Positions 48,601 to 60,538 of a stretch of DNA of 64,000 bases are shown here, one piece after another. Within the stretch, counting starts at the first letter, position 1. Each line of letters opens with the position of its first letter. The position numbers and the translations under genes are program-made. This DNA comes from Antedon mediterranea (taxonomy: Eukaryota; Echinodermata; Crinoidea; Comatulida; Antedonidae). The notes under the pieces were generated by a model, which was not told the origin of the DNA, did no database searches, and saw only the letters and a list, made by a program, of their open reading frames with translations. The stretch is taken from positions 7,941,001-8,005,000 of the forward strand of contig NC_092674.1 of the NCBI RefSeq assembly GCF_964355755.1. The letters run 5' to 3'.

Positions 48601-50799
48601 CATTTTGACAAGAATTGCCTTGAAATCCTGCTGGACAAATACAGATACCCGCCTTATCGTCACATACTCCGGAATTAAAACATACGGGACAGTCCATTTC
48701 ACAATCTGGAGGATTCCATTTTGCCGAAGGACAAGCTATTAAGATACAATATTGAAAACAATTTAAACAACTTGTAATAAATTGAGCGAGTTTCCTAAGC
48801 CTACCAGAAATACCACGTGTTGGCCTATAAGGATAAACAGAGGCGCCTCATAAGGTGGAACCACCTAAGCTTCAAGACGTCTCATCGTTGTACATAATAA
48901 AACAATAAAGAAAGTCACATAATATTCTATAATCATCGCACGCAATGAATTCTTTTTATTTATGTGAAATTATTTATGAGACCCAATCAAATATGATGCA
49001 ACATTTATAGTCCTGCATTTTTTTCCTGCTGTACACAGCTATTATTTCAACTAAATGCTATAATAGTTCTTATGGTTGACCAGATAAACAATGGTTAAAA
49101 AAGTACCTCTAAATAAGTAGACCTATAACTGTTAAAACCTACCTCTAACAATAAGTCTCATAATACCATGGTTACCATCAGGGCTATCACCTGTATAACA
49201 TTAATATACCCCATCATCTTTTATTCGTATGTTTTCAATCACAGCAGACGTATTACCCCTCAGATTGTGTATTTCTTCACCGTAATTATGTCTCCAACGT
49301 AAATCGTCAATATCACCACCTTTACTGAGATTGATAGTGACAGACTCTCCAATACCGACCGTTATTGTTTTGTACTCCATTACAATATTTGCTGTAAAAT
49401 AATAATTGGATAATGAAAAAAATCTATACTTTTATTTACGTAGAATTAGTTTAACGTAGTTCTATGAACAATCCTACAACAAAATACCAAAGATAATTTT
49501 ACAATTAAAGATATTGTGAGGAAATCTTGCCCATACTCACCAGAAGTGGATGTCAATACAATTGCTGAATTTGTTACTACTCCAGTCTTATTTGCTTCAA
49601 ATGAAAATACACCAACTCTATCAGCGTGAGTTTGAACGTTCGTAACACCTAGAAATGTGTGGTCTGAATATATCCGATATGTAATACTGCTACTTGTGTG
49701 AAATATTTTACCGTCTGGCATATCTATCGTCTGAGCTCTAGTGATAGCCCCACTGGCACCAGTATCATCCTAAGTCACGTTAGTTTCCCCGTCGATATTC
49801 TTGTATAATATTCCAACTGATAAATTTCTAATATCTTTGTCGTCTTGAAGGGCGTATCCTCGAAACCAACTATCACTAGCTGTCGGCCGTGGTGTGTTGG
49901 ACAAAAGTGTAATGTCTAATGGACCTTAAAATAATAATAGCAATCAGTCATTTTGCTGCAATTAAATTAGCTTTATAACATACCTTTGTATCTACATTTG
50001 ACTCAAGCTACAGTCACTACAGTGGAAATTCAATGGAGAGATGTAAGTATGGCCATTTTTTAGGCTGGCAGGGATTTAGACAAGTGGTATTGTAGTCTCC
50101 AGATACAATGTAATTTCAATCTGTATACAGGATAGAGGCGTAAATGTTAAAGCCATTAAGCCTACTGTAGGCCTATGTAGTTGTAGTTATTTGTGCCGAA
50201 ATAGGCATAAAACTAAATGACTTTTTTACAAACATCTTGATCAGGAATAGGTTTGATGAATTACTTCAAATAAGTAGGCTACAGTAGAGTACAAATAATG
50301 TAATCTAGCTTTCAGTCGATAAATGTAAATTTTTCTTGAGTATGAACGTATCATATTCGGTGCATGAATAAATATATTGATCAATAATAAAGATTCGGCA
50401 AGATTTTACTTCACATATATACATACGGACTGACAAGCAAAACTAGAAATATACTAGGACTTTACTATTCATTTTTTCCACTATACTTAATTCTAACATT
50501 CTCATGTAAATGGTAGGTTATTTAGGTCAGTAATTGGAAAGTTAGAAACATCATGGAGAAAACTAATAATCCTCTATTAGGTAAACTCTCGCACATTACA
50601 TTTGGTATTAACAGGGAGTTAAGTCAGAAATTCGTTTGTAAGAGTACAATTTTAAACATTATATTAGAGCCACTTATTGCAACTAATTTAAAAAGTAAGC
50701 AGATTAATCTTAAAGCAGCATACCTGATAAAACAAATCCACACGTCAAACTGAGAGTTATAACCAGACGAAACAAAGTTGGAAAGCGTTTGTCCAACAT
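48601..50799 (-). pseudogene. Unit D exons 1-4: signal, N-terminal, Ig, EGF1
   Basis: Signal exon 50799-50724 (MLDKRFPTLF...VITLSLTC). Exon 2 49924-49541 with TAG at 49772-49770. Ig exon 49391-49143 with TAA at 49203-49201. EGF1 exon 48735-48601. These exons are clearly more diverged from unit C than the membrane-proximal part. Confidence 0.82.
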
Positions 50800-52969
50800 C
50801 TTCAGTAAGGTTGAAACATATTCACTTGTACAGACCTAACCAATGCTAAAATAACTATACCTGTATACAGTATGGTATTCTATTATTTGCGTAACAATTG
50901 GATAACCCAACCACGTAGAATGTATAAGGAAATAAAACATATTCCAAAATACATGTTTCCCGGGATGTATATAAAATAGATCCATTGTCAACGTTGTTAC
51001 AGGGTTCGTATATATGCTTCAATTGATTTCGACAACAATTACTAGAAAAATCAACGCCCACACCAAACTAATATATGCAGCCCAAACAAATTCTTTCGGC
51101 TGCGGCTAAATATTCCATTGTAACTAATTGATGTATGTCGCTTCATAAATCTTTTACATCATAAAGGAATCGAATTGATAACAAACCAACAACTCGTAAC
51201 ACAAATATTTTACACTACACAAAATCAGTGTGTTTTGTGCTTGTAAATACAGATTGCAGTAGAATAAAAATAATAATTAATAGTTCAATGACAATTTTGT
51301 TTTTAAGTACAGCATTTTGAATTACTTATTTTACTCTTGACATCCGGAGGTTGCTGGGACACCATTTGTCTGGGTGGTTGAGGGAATTGCCCTGGTTCTT
51401 GCTCTGCCTTCAATGTGTGGTGGCTCACACATTCCTGAGGCAAGTTATTTTTTAAGTCACTTTTGAAATCCTTTTGCTCTGTTTTTTCTTGTTTTTTTTC
51501 CTTGAAATATTTTTCACGCTGCTGCTCTAGCCCGCTACGTCACAAGAGATGACTCATGTATAAGCAGAAAGCAAGCAGCATTTATAGTACTAGAGACTGA
51601 AGTTTTTGGCTAAAATGCATACTCGACTATAATTTATAGGTCCCAGCTGCTGGACCCAAAAAACGTCTGGGAAAAGAGTTTACGAGGGCTCACGGTTGAA
51701 CGATTTTGGATTCTTGCCCTTTGATTGGTTGACGCGAATCAACAGATTGTAGAAGAATTTCCACTTGTACCAACTTGAAGTCACGTTGTCTCTAGAGGGT
51801 ATTCAGTTGCATGCCTACAGTTTAGGTTGAGGTCACAGACAAACAGGCTACAGCACATTAAATTTAAAAATTGACCATTTTTAAATGCCATTTTTTAATT
51901 AGTAGATTAATATTTGTTGGCAAATAATACATTTTTGGAAAGGTACACATATCTTCTTTCAAATGCTGTGTATACAATTAACTAGTGAAAAAATGGGCAT
52001 GTGATTCATAATTAAAGAACTATTTGTGATTTGTATGCGATTAAAGGACATCTTTTTAATAATTAATCATAAATTAATCAAAAGAACAATGATTAATTTT
52101 AAAATGTCGAGCGGCGTTTTTTTGTAAGAAATATTTCTTGTTTATGTACGCTTTTTATATATTTTTTATAATATGAAAAATTGTAAATAAGTACCCTAAT
52201 TCAACTTTTTTCATTTTATTTTTTATATTGTACTTATGATGTTTTTATTGAAATAAAGATACCGATATATATATATTTAATTATTTTCTATGAATTGGGT
52301 TTCAACTTAACCTTGTATGTACAAATCAATACCTCGACGTGTAGTAGTAGAATGTCGGTCCATAAACTTCTGACAAGTAAGCGTACACAATAACGACAAT
52401 CAGCTAAATGCATTCGTACTTTATTTACAACACATATCCCTACCAATTTTTCTCCGTCTTTATGCTATTTATACATTACTTCATTCTAGTGATCAATACC
52501 AATAACTGGCGCCATAAATAATAGTGTAAATAGCGCCGCCACATACCATTCAAAACGTCGTATGAGCATGTAAGATAATACAATACAATGTTCTGATTTC
52601 TGATTAGCTTAGCAACAATTATTTGCACGATACCACTGACAATAATATATAAACAATTTCAGCAAAAAAAATAAAGGAAAGCAAATAAAAAAGTTATAAT
52701 TATTCAGACATCTGCGCTATTTCAACATCTTTGTATACGTTGCTTGAGTGTCCATCCAGATTTATTTGCAATACATTTTCTGTATGTTTTCACAATGCTG
52801 CTATATTTGTTAAGTGCCAGATCACAATGTCTTATAGTCCTACAATGTAACCATTGTCAGACACAGCGACACAAGGTAAATAACGGTTATTTATAGTGAT
52901 AGTAGTCATCATAAAGAACTTATAATGGTAGTGCTTTCTGGGTTATATTCTACTTTCTCATTCAAAATC
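50800..52969. other. Divergent spacer between unit D and unit E1
   Basis: The units diverge from here. Matches to the flank upstream of unit C occur at 50.95-51.08 and 52.35-52.70 kb. The intervening 51.3-52.3 kb, with a GC-richer piece at about 51340-51445 and an unusual block at about 51640-51850, has no match near unit C and holds no exon I can support. Confidence 0.5.
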
Positions 52970-53685
52970 ATGTTTTCCGTAAACTATTTGTCAAATATTC
53001 TTTATCTGGTTTTAGCAATTCTCAGTTTAGGTTGTCCAACAGAGTCTTCAGGTATGTTAAACGATTAAAATACGATACAGAGTTGGAGTAAACTATAGCT
53101 TGCGAATTTGTTTAGCCAGTTTTATCAGACACAAAGAGTGACAATGGAAATAAAGTGAACTAACAATGTAGCCTACTTTCAGAATGGCAATTTTAATCAA
53201 ATGCATTTCTTGTTCCTCTCTTTTCAGTTTTAAGTCTCTTTTAGGTTTAACTAAAGTTTTTTGAAAGTTCATAATTGAAAGTGAATCACTTCCAATCCAT
53301 TTGCAGATCCATTAGATATAACATTATTTTCTACGACACCACTAACGACGCCTAGTGGTAGTTGGTTTGCTGGATACATACTCCGAGGCGACAAAGACAT
53401 TCGAGATTTATCAGTTGGAATAATGTACAAGAAAATCGAAGAGAAAGGTAACGTGACTTGGAATGATACTGGGCATACGGGTGGTTATACTATTTATACA
53501 GATTTTAAAAATAAGCCTATGCCAAACAATAAAATATTTACTCCCACCAAGTGAAATTATATACAGGGTACATTATAGTCTAACAGCACTCTGAGTTACA
53601 AAATTACAGCCTCGAATTTAAAGAGTTGGCGTTTTTTTATTTGAAACAAAGAAAAATGGAGTAGTCATGTGCACAAATTCAGCAA
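52970..53685 (+). pseudogene. Unit E1: two broken 5' receptor exons
   Basis: Exon 1, 52970-53051, encodes a clean signal peptide (MFSVNYLSN, LVLAILSLGCP) with a gtatgt donor. Exon 2 begins at 53307 after ttgcag (DPLDITLFSTTPLTTPSGSW) and keeps DIRDLSVGIMYK. It then reaches TGA at 53552-53554, just where a frameshift begins; degraded homology runs on to about 53685. No Ig exon follows before E2. Plus strand, opposite to A-D. Confidence 0.75.
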
Positions 53686-53689
53686 TTGT

Positions 53690-54581
53690 CAAAAAAAATA
53701 AAATTAATAGTTTTTCACTTTGATCGAAAAAAAAATTATTTGCCTGATAGAAAAACGTAATTTAAAGCAAGAAATACTTAAATGTCTGTCAGACAATGGT
53801 TTTTGGTTAAAATTAACCGTTTCTTTTGTCTTTTTATAAATAAAATAATTTTGTTTTCGTTTATTTTTTTTACAGAAGTGAACAGCTTTATTAAAACTGC
53901 AAAGGGCCTATTTAAAGTCTGATTTATATTTTTCATTATTTTGGGACAATAGGCTACATCTTTAAAACTATACTTTAAAACACGGATCGACACTTTGGTT
54001 TTTATATTATTCTCAACACGCAAACTAGACTATTTATTTATTTGCTGATCCCGCTTGTAAACAATAATATGTATTAGGAATTGTTTAATTTAGTCAAGCC
54101 GCTATGTCATTACCGCTTTCAAATAAAAATTACGACTTACGCTACCAGGTATTGCTAACAATTAAAATTAGTTTAAATATAGGTAAAGGTATTGAAACAA
54201 TGCTTTGTTTGGCCTTATTTGCAACCGTACTCTACGGTTTCCTTTGCTTACTAGTCATTTAAGTTTACAATTACGTTATTATAGTTCAATTATGTATAAA
54301 TAATTGTCACTACTACACAGATGTTTATAAATAAATATGTACATTTCCATGCGATACCATGTTTTAGTTTCATTGACTCATAAGACAAAAAGGAACGTTT
54401 ATTGTCGAAACGTGTTCTTTTAACCGTTAATTTTTCTTTCAGTTTCATTTGAGTAATAATTCCTTGTAAAATAATATAAAAGTTAGATTGATTATACAAG
54501 AAATCAGTTATATAAAGTCTAGGACTGCTACACTATACTGGTTTTTTTAGTCATAAGTGAACATAGAAGGTGAACATTGAA
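53690..54581. other. Spacer between E1 and E2
   Basis: AT-rich, no recognisable exon on either strand. Confidence 0.5.
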
Positions 54582-55893
54582 ATGTTTTTCGTTAAATATA
54601 TGTCAAATGTGTGTCATCTGGTTATAGCAATTATCTCTTTTGGTTGTCCATTAGAATCTACAGGTAAGCTAAACGGTTAAAATAATATCACAAGGCTTAG
54701 ATAGCCTATTATAGTGTTTCATTACTTATTTTATCATTGATTTATACAAAGATATATGCCAGTAGTGTTTACAGAAAAAAGATTGTTAATATTCTTTAAT
54801 GTCACAAATTAACTTAAAAGCCTAAAAGAACTACGTGATGCTCTTAATAATATAGCAGAAGGAAGTAGACATTCAAACCAAATCATAGATTATGCTCTTT
54901 CAGTACCGTGGACGATAATCATAAGCCGACTCAGAATAGGCCTAAATTATTAATCATATATAATCTCAAATAAATATTTCCTAAAATTTAAGATCCATTG
55001 GATGTAACATTATTTTCGGGTAGCCCATTGTCGCAAAGGAGCGCCTGGTTTCGAGGATACGCACTTCAAAACGACAGTGACATCAGAGATCTATCAGTTG
55101 GAATATTATACAAGATTATTCCTGGTAGAAATAACCTGACTTGGAAAGATACCGAGTATTCGGGTAATCATACTGGTAATATGAAAGTTAAAGATATGCC
55201 AGACGGAAATGTGTTCTACACAAGCAGCAAAATTATATACCGATTACACGCCAATTTGACTTTTCTTGGTGTTTATAATAACGTCGAACGACCTCAGATG
55301 ATTGGTGTATTTTCATTTCAAGCAAAGAAGGATGCAATAGTCGCCAACTCGGCAATTGTCTTGACATCCGCTTCTGGTGAGTAACTAATTATCAGCTATT
55401 TATAATAATAATAATATATCTATTTACTCCAAAATAAATCTATACAAATAATTCAAATGTATTTATTTGTCATCGCATACGTACACAGTGATATTTCGAA
55501 ACAATTTCAAGCGTTTTATTAGTTTAACGATTAGTTTACACTTGCTTTAATGAGAATAGACTACATGATATTTTGAAACATTTTCACAGATATCAGCACT
55601 CAATTGCAATTTTTAGTATTTAGGCTATTATTGGTATTTCACAGCCAATATTATAATAGAGTACAGAACGACAACGGTCGGTATTGGAGAGTCTGTCACT
55701 ATCAATCTCAGTAAAGGTGGTGATCTTAACAACTTACGTTGGCGACATAATTACGGTGAGGAAATACACAATCTGAGGGGTAATACGTCTGCTGTGATTG
55801 AAAACATACGAAGAAAAGATGATGGCGTATATGAATGTTATACAGGTGGTAGTCCAGATGATCACCATGGTATCATTAGACTTATTGTAAGAG
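54582..55893 (+). CDS. Unit E2: signal, N-terminal and Ig exons of a receptor (partial)
   Basis: Exons 54582-54663, 54993-55376 and 55645-55893 (82, 384, 249 bases) are open and in phase. Signal peptide (MFFVKYMSN, LVIAIISFGCP), then the N-terminal domain (SAWFRGYALQNDSDIRDLSV, MPDGNVF, GVFSFQAKK) and the Ig-like domain (LRWRHNYGEEI, DDGVYECYTGG) ending at AGAG|gtaggg in phase 1. No EGF, FN3 or TM exon was found in the remaining 8.1 kb. It is either a truncated duplicate, a gene with a very long intron, or a secreted form using another 3' end (see exons at 58.7-59.4 kb). Confidence 0.75.
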
Positions 55894-56458
55894 GTAGGGT
55901 TTAACAGTTATTGCTCATAAATTGTTTTTAATGTTACAAGATCATTATGATCGCATACATAAATAGAATAAAGATTGTAAATATAATTGAAAAAAAAAAT
56001 GGCGAGAACACATGATGAACAAACCTAAATAGTCGAATTTAGAAAACACCTGGTCTGATCTACACTGTTTTTCTCTCGTTTTCTGAAAAAGAATTCTTTC
56101 ATTTTACGATAATTCTGTTATTGAAGTGATTCAGTCGTCAAACCATATGAGATAGTATACAGAAGATGAATGTTTATGAGTTGATAAATTGAATGCTCTA
56201 TTTTTAACGAAGCCATCATAATCATTGAGGAATGTTAGGCTGGGAAGCTAGGCCATTAAAAAAAGGTTCCAACTTTAGACGCGGTATAGAATAGACGGCG
56301 CGAACGAGATCACTCAAAAAAGTCGCGTGACAAAAATTCTAAAAATAATTTACAGAAAGATGAACGTGCATTAGAGCCGTTCATTATCACCATTATATAT
56401 CACCTTTTCATTAGGGTTAATTCCAAAATCAAATTGCAAGAATACAATGAGTTGTTTT

Positions 56459-56507
56459 AGGCCTATATATATATATATATAGGCCTATATATAGGCCTAT
56501 ATATAGG

Positions 56508-56561
<54 letters not shown>
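56459..56561. repeat. (AT)n with interspersed AGGCCT
   Basis: aggcctatatat-type units followed by a long pure AT run; self-complementary throughout. Confidence 0.95.
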
Positions 56562-56564
<3 letters not shown>

Positions 56565-58009
56565 CTCAACGGCCTTTGCTACGATGGATATATAGTGCTA
56601 TTTCTCAAATGGCCTTTGCTACTTTGCATTTTGACTTGTGACGTATATGTTTTATGTTTATATGTATATGCTCATCGATAGGAGCAAACGGCCAAAAGCG
56701 TCTTGAGAATTTAAATTTTTAAATTACGATAACTTTTGTAAAAATGATCGAAATTTGATCGGATAACCACATTTATAAAGACAATTTAATAGAGTTTACC
56801 CTATCATCAGCTTATATTTTCTTATCACGCACTTTTTGAAATATTGGTTTCTGAATCATGCCTACTTATCGGGTAGTAGTTTTGATAGGCCTGATTTGAC
56901 AACAACCAACCTAAACCGTCTTGAACTTCTAATTTTTTTGTTACTTATCCGATTTGAAATTTCTTTGTTGTATACGATAGAAGATCATATAAAGAACGTG
57001 TATACGAAATTTCATCGATTTATCTTAATTTTAAGTTACTTTAAAAAAATAATTCTATATTGAATTTTTTCGCGAAAAATTGGGATGTCATTTTGCTACG
57101 TACCAAAACTCAAATAGTCATTGCGTTTAACGTATTTACTCAATAAATGTAATTTTTGTACAATGTGTTCATATATATTGTTGGATTATGTGTGCCAAAT
57201 TTGGATTTATAAAACTAAAAAAATTCGGAGATATTAAAAAAACATTGCTCATTTTGGCCGTTTGCTACGTATTTTCTTAATTTTTAAAATGCTTTTACAA
57301 CGTGGTTACTTTACGAAAACAAACTATTTTTAGGTATGTTAGTCTATGTTTAACATACTATCGATCTGCTATTTTGATTTTTTGAATTTAAGCGTGTTTA
57401 TATTTTTAATAAAAACCGACTTTTTTTAGATTTTGTGGTCGCTAGAACTCAAATATAATTGTCTCGTTCACTCAAAGTTTATTATAAATGTAAAATGACT
57501 TATTAAAATATCTTTATTATCATTAAATTGCAATTTACATACTGAAAAGCTTTATTTTCATTATTAGTCATCATTTAGTTAGCAAATGATTATTTTAAAA
57601 GTATATATTACAATTTTTCGGAATTTTGTTATCATTTTAAAATTGGAAAACGTTTCAAATTTAAGGACTTGTGGCAGGTCTTGTATTAAATTACGATTTA
57701 TTTTGTTTAACATTTTAGAAACAAAAATTCCTTTAATATGTGTAATCATTAAAACATTCTGCATCCACTAGACGTTGATTTTATTGATTTATATAGTTTT
57801 AAAACAATTAAATTGGCGATTAAATGTCACGAAATTTAAAAATCCTAAGCATTTGTACTGGAACCACAGCATCCTAGGCCCAACAGCATCGACAGCCTAC
57901 AGCAAACTATAGATAAACCAGGTATACCGTAAGTTTTTATTTATTTTTGTTGTAATATAGATTTTTAAATAGTTATAGTTCAATGTTATATATTTAATGT
58001 TGTTATCTG

Positions 58010-58570
58010 ACTCTCTGGCGGTAATCTATGAGAGGTAAATTAGGGGCCTAGGCCTTAGGTCTATGATGCACATAAAATGCCAAACCTTGTGTGCAGCCCG
58101 GGGGGCTGCTGCGCCCGGCCCAGGCGGCCTAATTAGGCTTACCGCTTAGGCCTCGGTTTACATTAGGCCTAGGCCCTAGTGTCTGTTTAAAGGTTTGTAA
58201 GTCCATAAACAGAGTAGGCCTAGACCTAACTTTTCTGGAATCTAGGCATAGGATAGGCACTGACTAGGCCTATGTCTAGAAATAAGCATGGCCTATTATT
58301 TACAGCTTTAGCCTGGAAGCCTAAGCCTACTAGGCCTAGGCCTAGCCTCTAGGCCTAGTAGGCCTAGCCTACTCCTACCTAGCCTGTCTTAGGCTAGGCT
58401 AGGCCTAGAGGTAGTACTCAGTGCTAGAAGCCTGCCTAGGCCTAGATGTAGCCTACATCCTAAAACTAGACTAGGCCTAGGCTAGAACCTCTAGTAAAGG
58501 CTTTGACAGTTTTCTAGGCCCTACCTACATTATGTATGTTAGGGCCTATCTGACTTCTAGCATAGGCCTA
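58010..58570. repeat. AGGCCTA-dense block
   Basis: Many overlapping taggcctag, aggctaggc and gcctaggcc words, in contrast to the AT-rich surroundings. The motif is palindromic and is scattered more thinly through the whole window. Confidence 0.8.
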
Positions 58571-58738
58571 GCCCATTTACAGAAGGTGTACTGTAGGTTT
58601 CCCTTCTACATCATTAACAGCTAGCTTAGAACAATCCCTGCATTAAATCAAGCATCCATCCCAAATATTTTTAACATTCACGAATTAAACATACTAGGCC
58701 TATTATGATTTACAAAGCAAATTAATTTTTAGTTTTAG

Positions 58739-59437
58739 TGTCCGGTTTGGAGTATTCAATCAACTACTCAATTTCTGATGACTCAATAATCAACTTAACT
58801 TCAGGTATTTTAAGTCCCAAGCTTATTCAACTTATGTTTAATGTGACTAACAACATATGAAAATAACAATTACTCCTTAAAACTATAAATAAACATTAAT
58901 TCAATCCAAATAATGGTAGCAAAAGAGATGTTATGAAATAGTAACTATTAAATACTGTTGGTGTTGACTGTATTCAGTTTTTTTTTCAGTGAAACACATT
59001 ATGGTACAAATGGAGAAAAATATATCTAGAAGAGAGGAAAATAACAAGATGAAGGAGCAGGAAAAATATGGTATACTTATCTGTATGGGGATTTTCATAC
59101 ACATTAATTCATGTTAAAACAAAATGACCATTAAACTATTTTAAGCCTAATTAAATACAACAAAGCACCCAAGTCAATGCCATGAAATGTAATTTAACAG
59201 GTGTCTTAAATTAATTCTAAAGCCAATACAAAGCAAATTCATTTACAATTAAAATGAAGTGAGAAAAGTGTAATGTAACAGTCAGAATTGTTAGAAATGT
59301 AATATAAATAAAATACAAAATTAAAACTTTTATTTTAGACAACTTCTAATGTTTATTAAAATGTGCTTTTTCATTTTTCAGTTACTGCTGTGGTTTCAAA
59401 CATCCTTCACTTCACATACAAGTTAATGGCTTATTAA
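58739..59437 (+). CDS. Candidate three small phase-1 exons (a, b, c), unknown product
   Basis: Segments 58739-58804, 58990-59070 and 59382-59437 are each bounded by a 3' splice-like tract plus AG and (a, b) a GT donor. All enter in phase 1; a and b also leave in phase 1, so a-b-c join into one frame ending TAA. Products: SGLEYSINYSIS..., a charged MVQMEKNISRREENNKMKEQ and VTAVVSNILHFTYKLMAY. No domain recognised. E2 exon 3 also ends in phase 1, and E2 plus a-b-c totals 918 bases, an exact open frame of 305 codons. Whether they are joined is inference. Confidence 0.35.
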
Positions 59438-59569
59438 TAATTAAGGTAATCAGTAAACTCATTATAAATGTTTTGCTTTAATTTACTAACAATGTTTCAT
59501 TTATCTACTAACCATACATAAACACACTCACACACCAACATACACAAAACACCTTTTAGAATAGCTTGT

Positions 59570-60420
59570 ATTTAATGTAGGACAAAATTAAACATAACAA
59601 TGTAGTTGTAGGACAAAATTAAACACAACAAAAGTTTGATCTAGGCTTATTAGTTGTAGGAAAAAATTCAACATCAATAAAGCTTAGTTAGTTGCTTAAA
59701 ATTAAACGGAGGAATACAGTTCAGTTTAGTTTATATTTACTGTATATAAAAATTAAACGGAGCAATGTAGTTTAGTAGTTGGTTGTAGAACTAATTTAAA
59801 CAGGAGAATGCAGTTCAGTTGAGTTTAGTTATTTACTGTATAGGGAAAAAAAAATAACAGAAGAATGAAGTTTAGTTTTAGTTGGTTGTTGGACAAAAAT
59901 GAACAGTTTGGTTAATTGTTGTATTACAAATGCAGACACAGCAATACAGTTCAGTTTAGTTATTTACTGTAGGAAAAAATAAACACATAAACATTGCAGT
60001 TTATTTAGTTAATTGTAGGAAAAAATTGGTTTAGAAATCATTTATTGACACAACATTAAACTAGTTAGACATGTGTAGGGTTACAGTTATTATAGAACAC
60101 AATTAAGAGTACATATTTAGACAATCTGAAAGTATAATTGGTTGAGAAATCATCTATTAAACAAACCAATAATACAGGACATTCAAGTAGTTTTGACATG
60201 TGTAGTGGTACAGTTATTATAGAACACAATTAAGAGTACATATTTAGACAATCTGAAAGTATAATTGGTTGAGAAATCATCTATTAAACAAACCAATAAT
60301 ACAGGACATTCAAGTAGTTAGACATGTGTAGGGGTACAGTTATTATAGGACATAATTAGGAGTTTGTTGTAGGACACAATTAAACACAGCAGTTTAGTTT
60401 AGTTAGAACAAGCCCCGCAT
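59570..60420. repeat. Interspersed short-unit repeats, first block
   Basis: Degenerate copies of a ~45-bp unit (cagttcagtttagtt, tagttgtaggacaaaatta) and of a ~120-bp unit (ttggttgagaaatcatctat, acagttattatagaacacaa). Two ~120-bp copies at about 60060-60320 are nearly identical. Confidence 0.85.
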
Positions 60421-60538
60421 TAAATCAGTAATCAAGCATCCATCGTAAATATTTTAAACATAATTTTGTAATACTATTTTCATGAATTAAAAATACTATA
60501 TGACTTATATTATAATGCAAATAAATTTTTAGTTTTAG

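Larger units (their letters stand above)
39303..50799 (-). pseudogene. Unit D: receptor phosphatase copy with three in-frame stops (19 exons)
   Basis: Exons: 50799-50724, 49924-49541, 49391-49143, 48735-48601, 46576-46436, 46183-46052, 45650-45510, 45278-44967, 44811-44744, 44357-44117, 43995-43711, 43291-43213, 43005-42525, 41959-41860, 41471-41398, 41146-40895, 40522-40368, 39697-39562, 39380-39303. The total of 3,519 bases keeps frame. However, three codons are stops where the paralogues have sense codons: TAG at 49772-49770 (TGG elsewhere), TAA at 49203-49201 (GAA elsewhere, in YECYTG) and TAG at 41032-41030 (GAG in unit C). Splice sites are otherwise kept. It looks like a recently silenced duplicate of unit C. 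A different reading (stops as allele or assembly errors) is less likely with three. Confidence 0.85.
55894..58738. other. Spacer after E2: AT-rich and AGGCCTA-rich DNA
   Basis: Contains the microsatellite at 56459-56561, an AT-rich stretch (56.6-57.8 kb) with ORFs lacking recognisable domains, and from about 58.0 kb a block dense in AGGCCTA/TAGGCC words. No receptor exon was seen. Confidence 0.5.

Noticed and set aside
57579-57771. ORFs on both strands near 57.6 kb
   Set aside because: Low-complexity AT-rich frames without conserved features.
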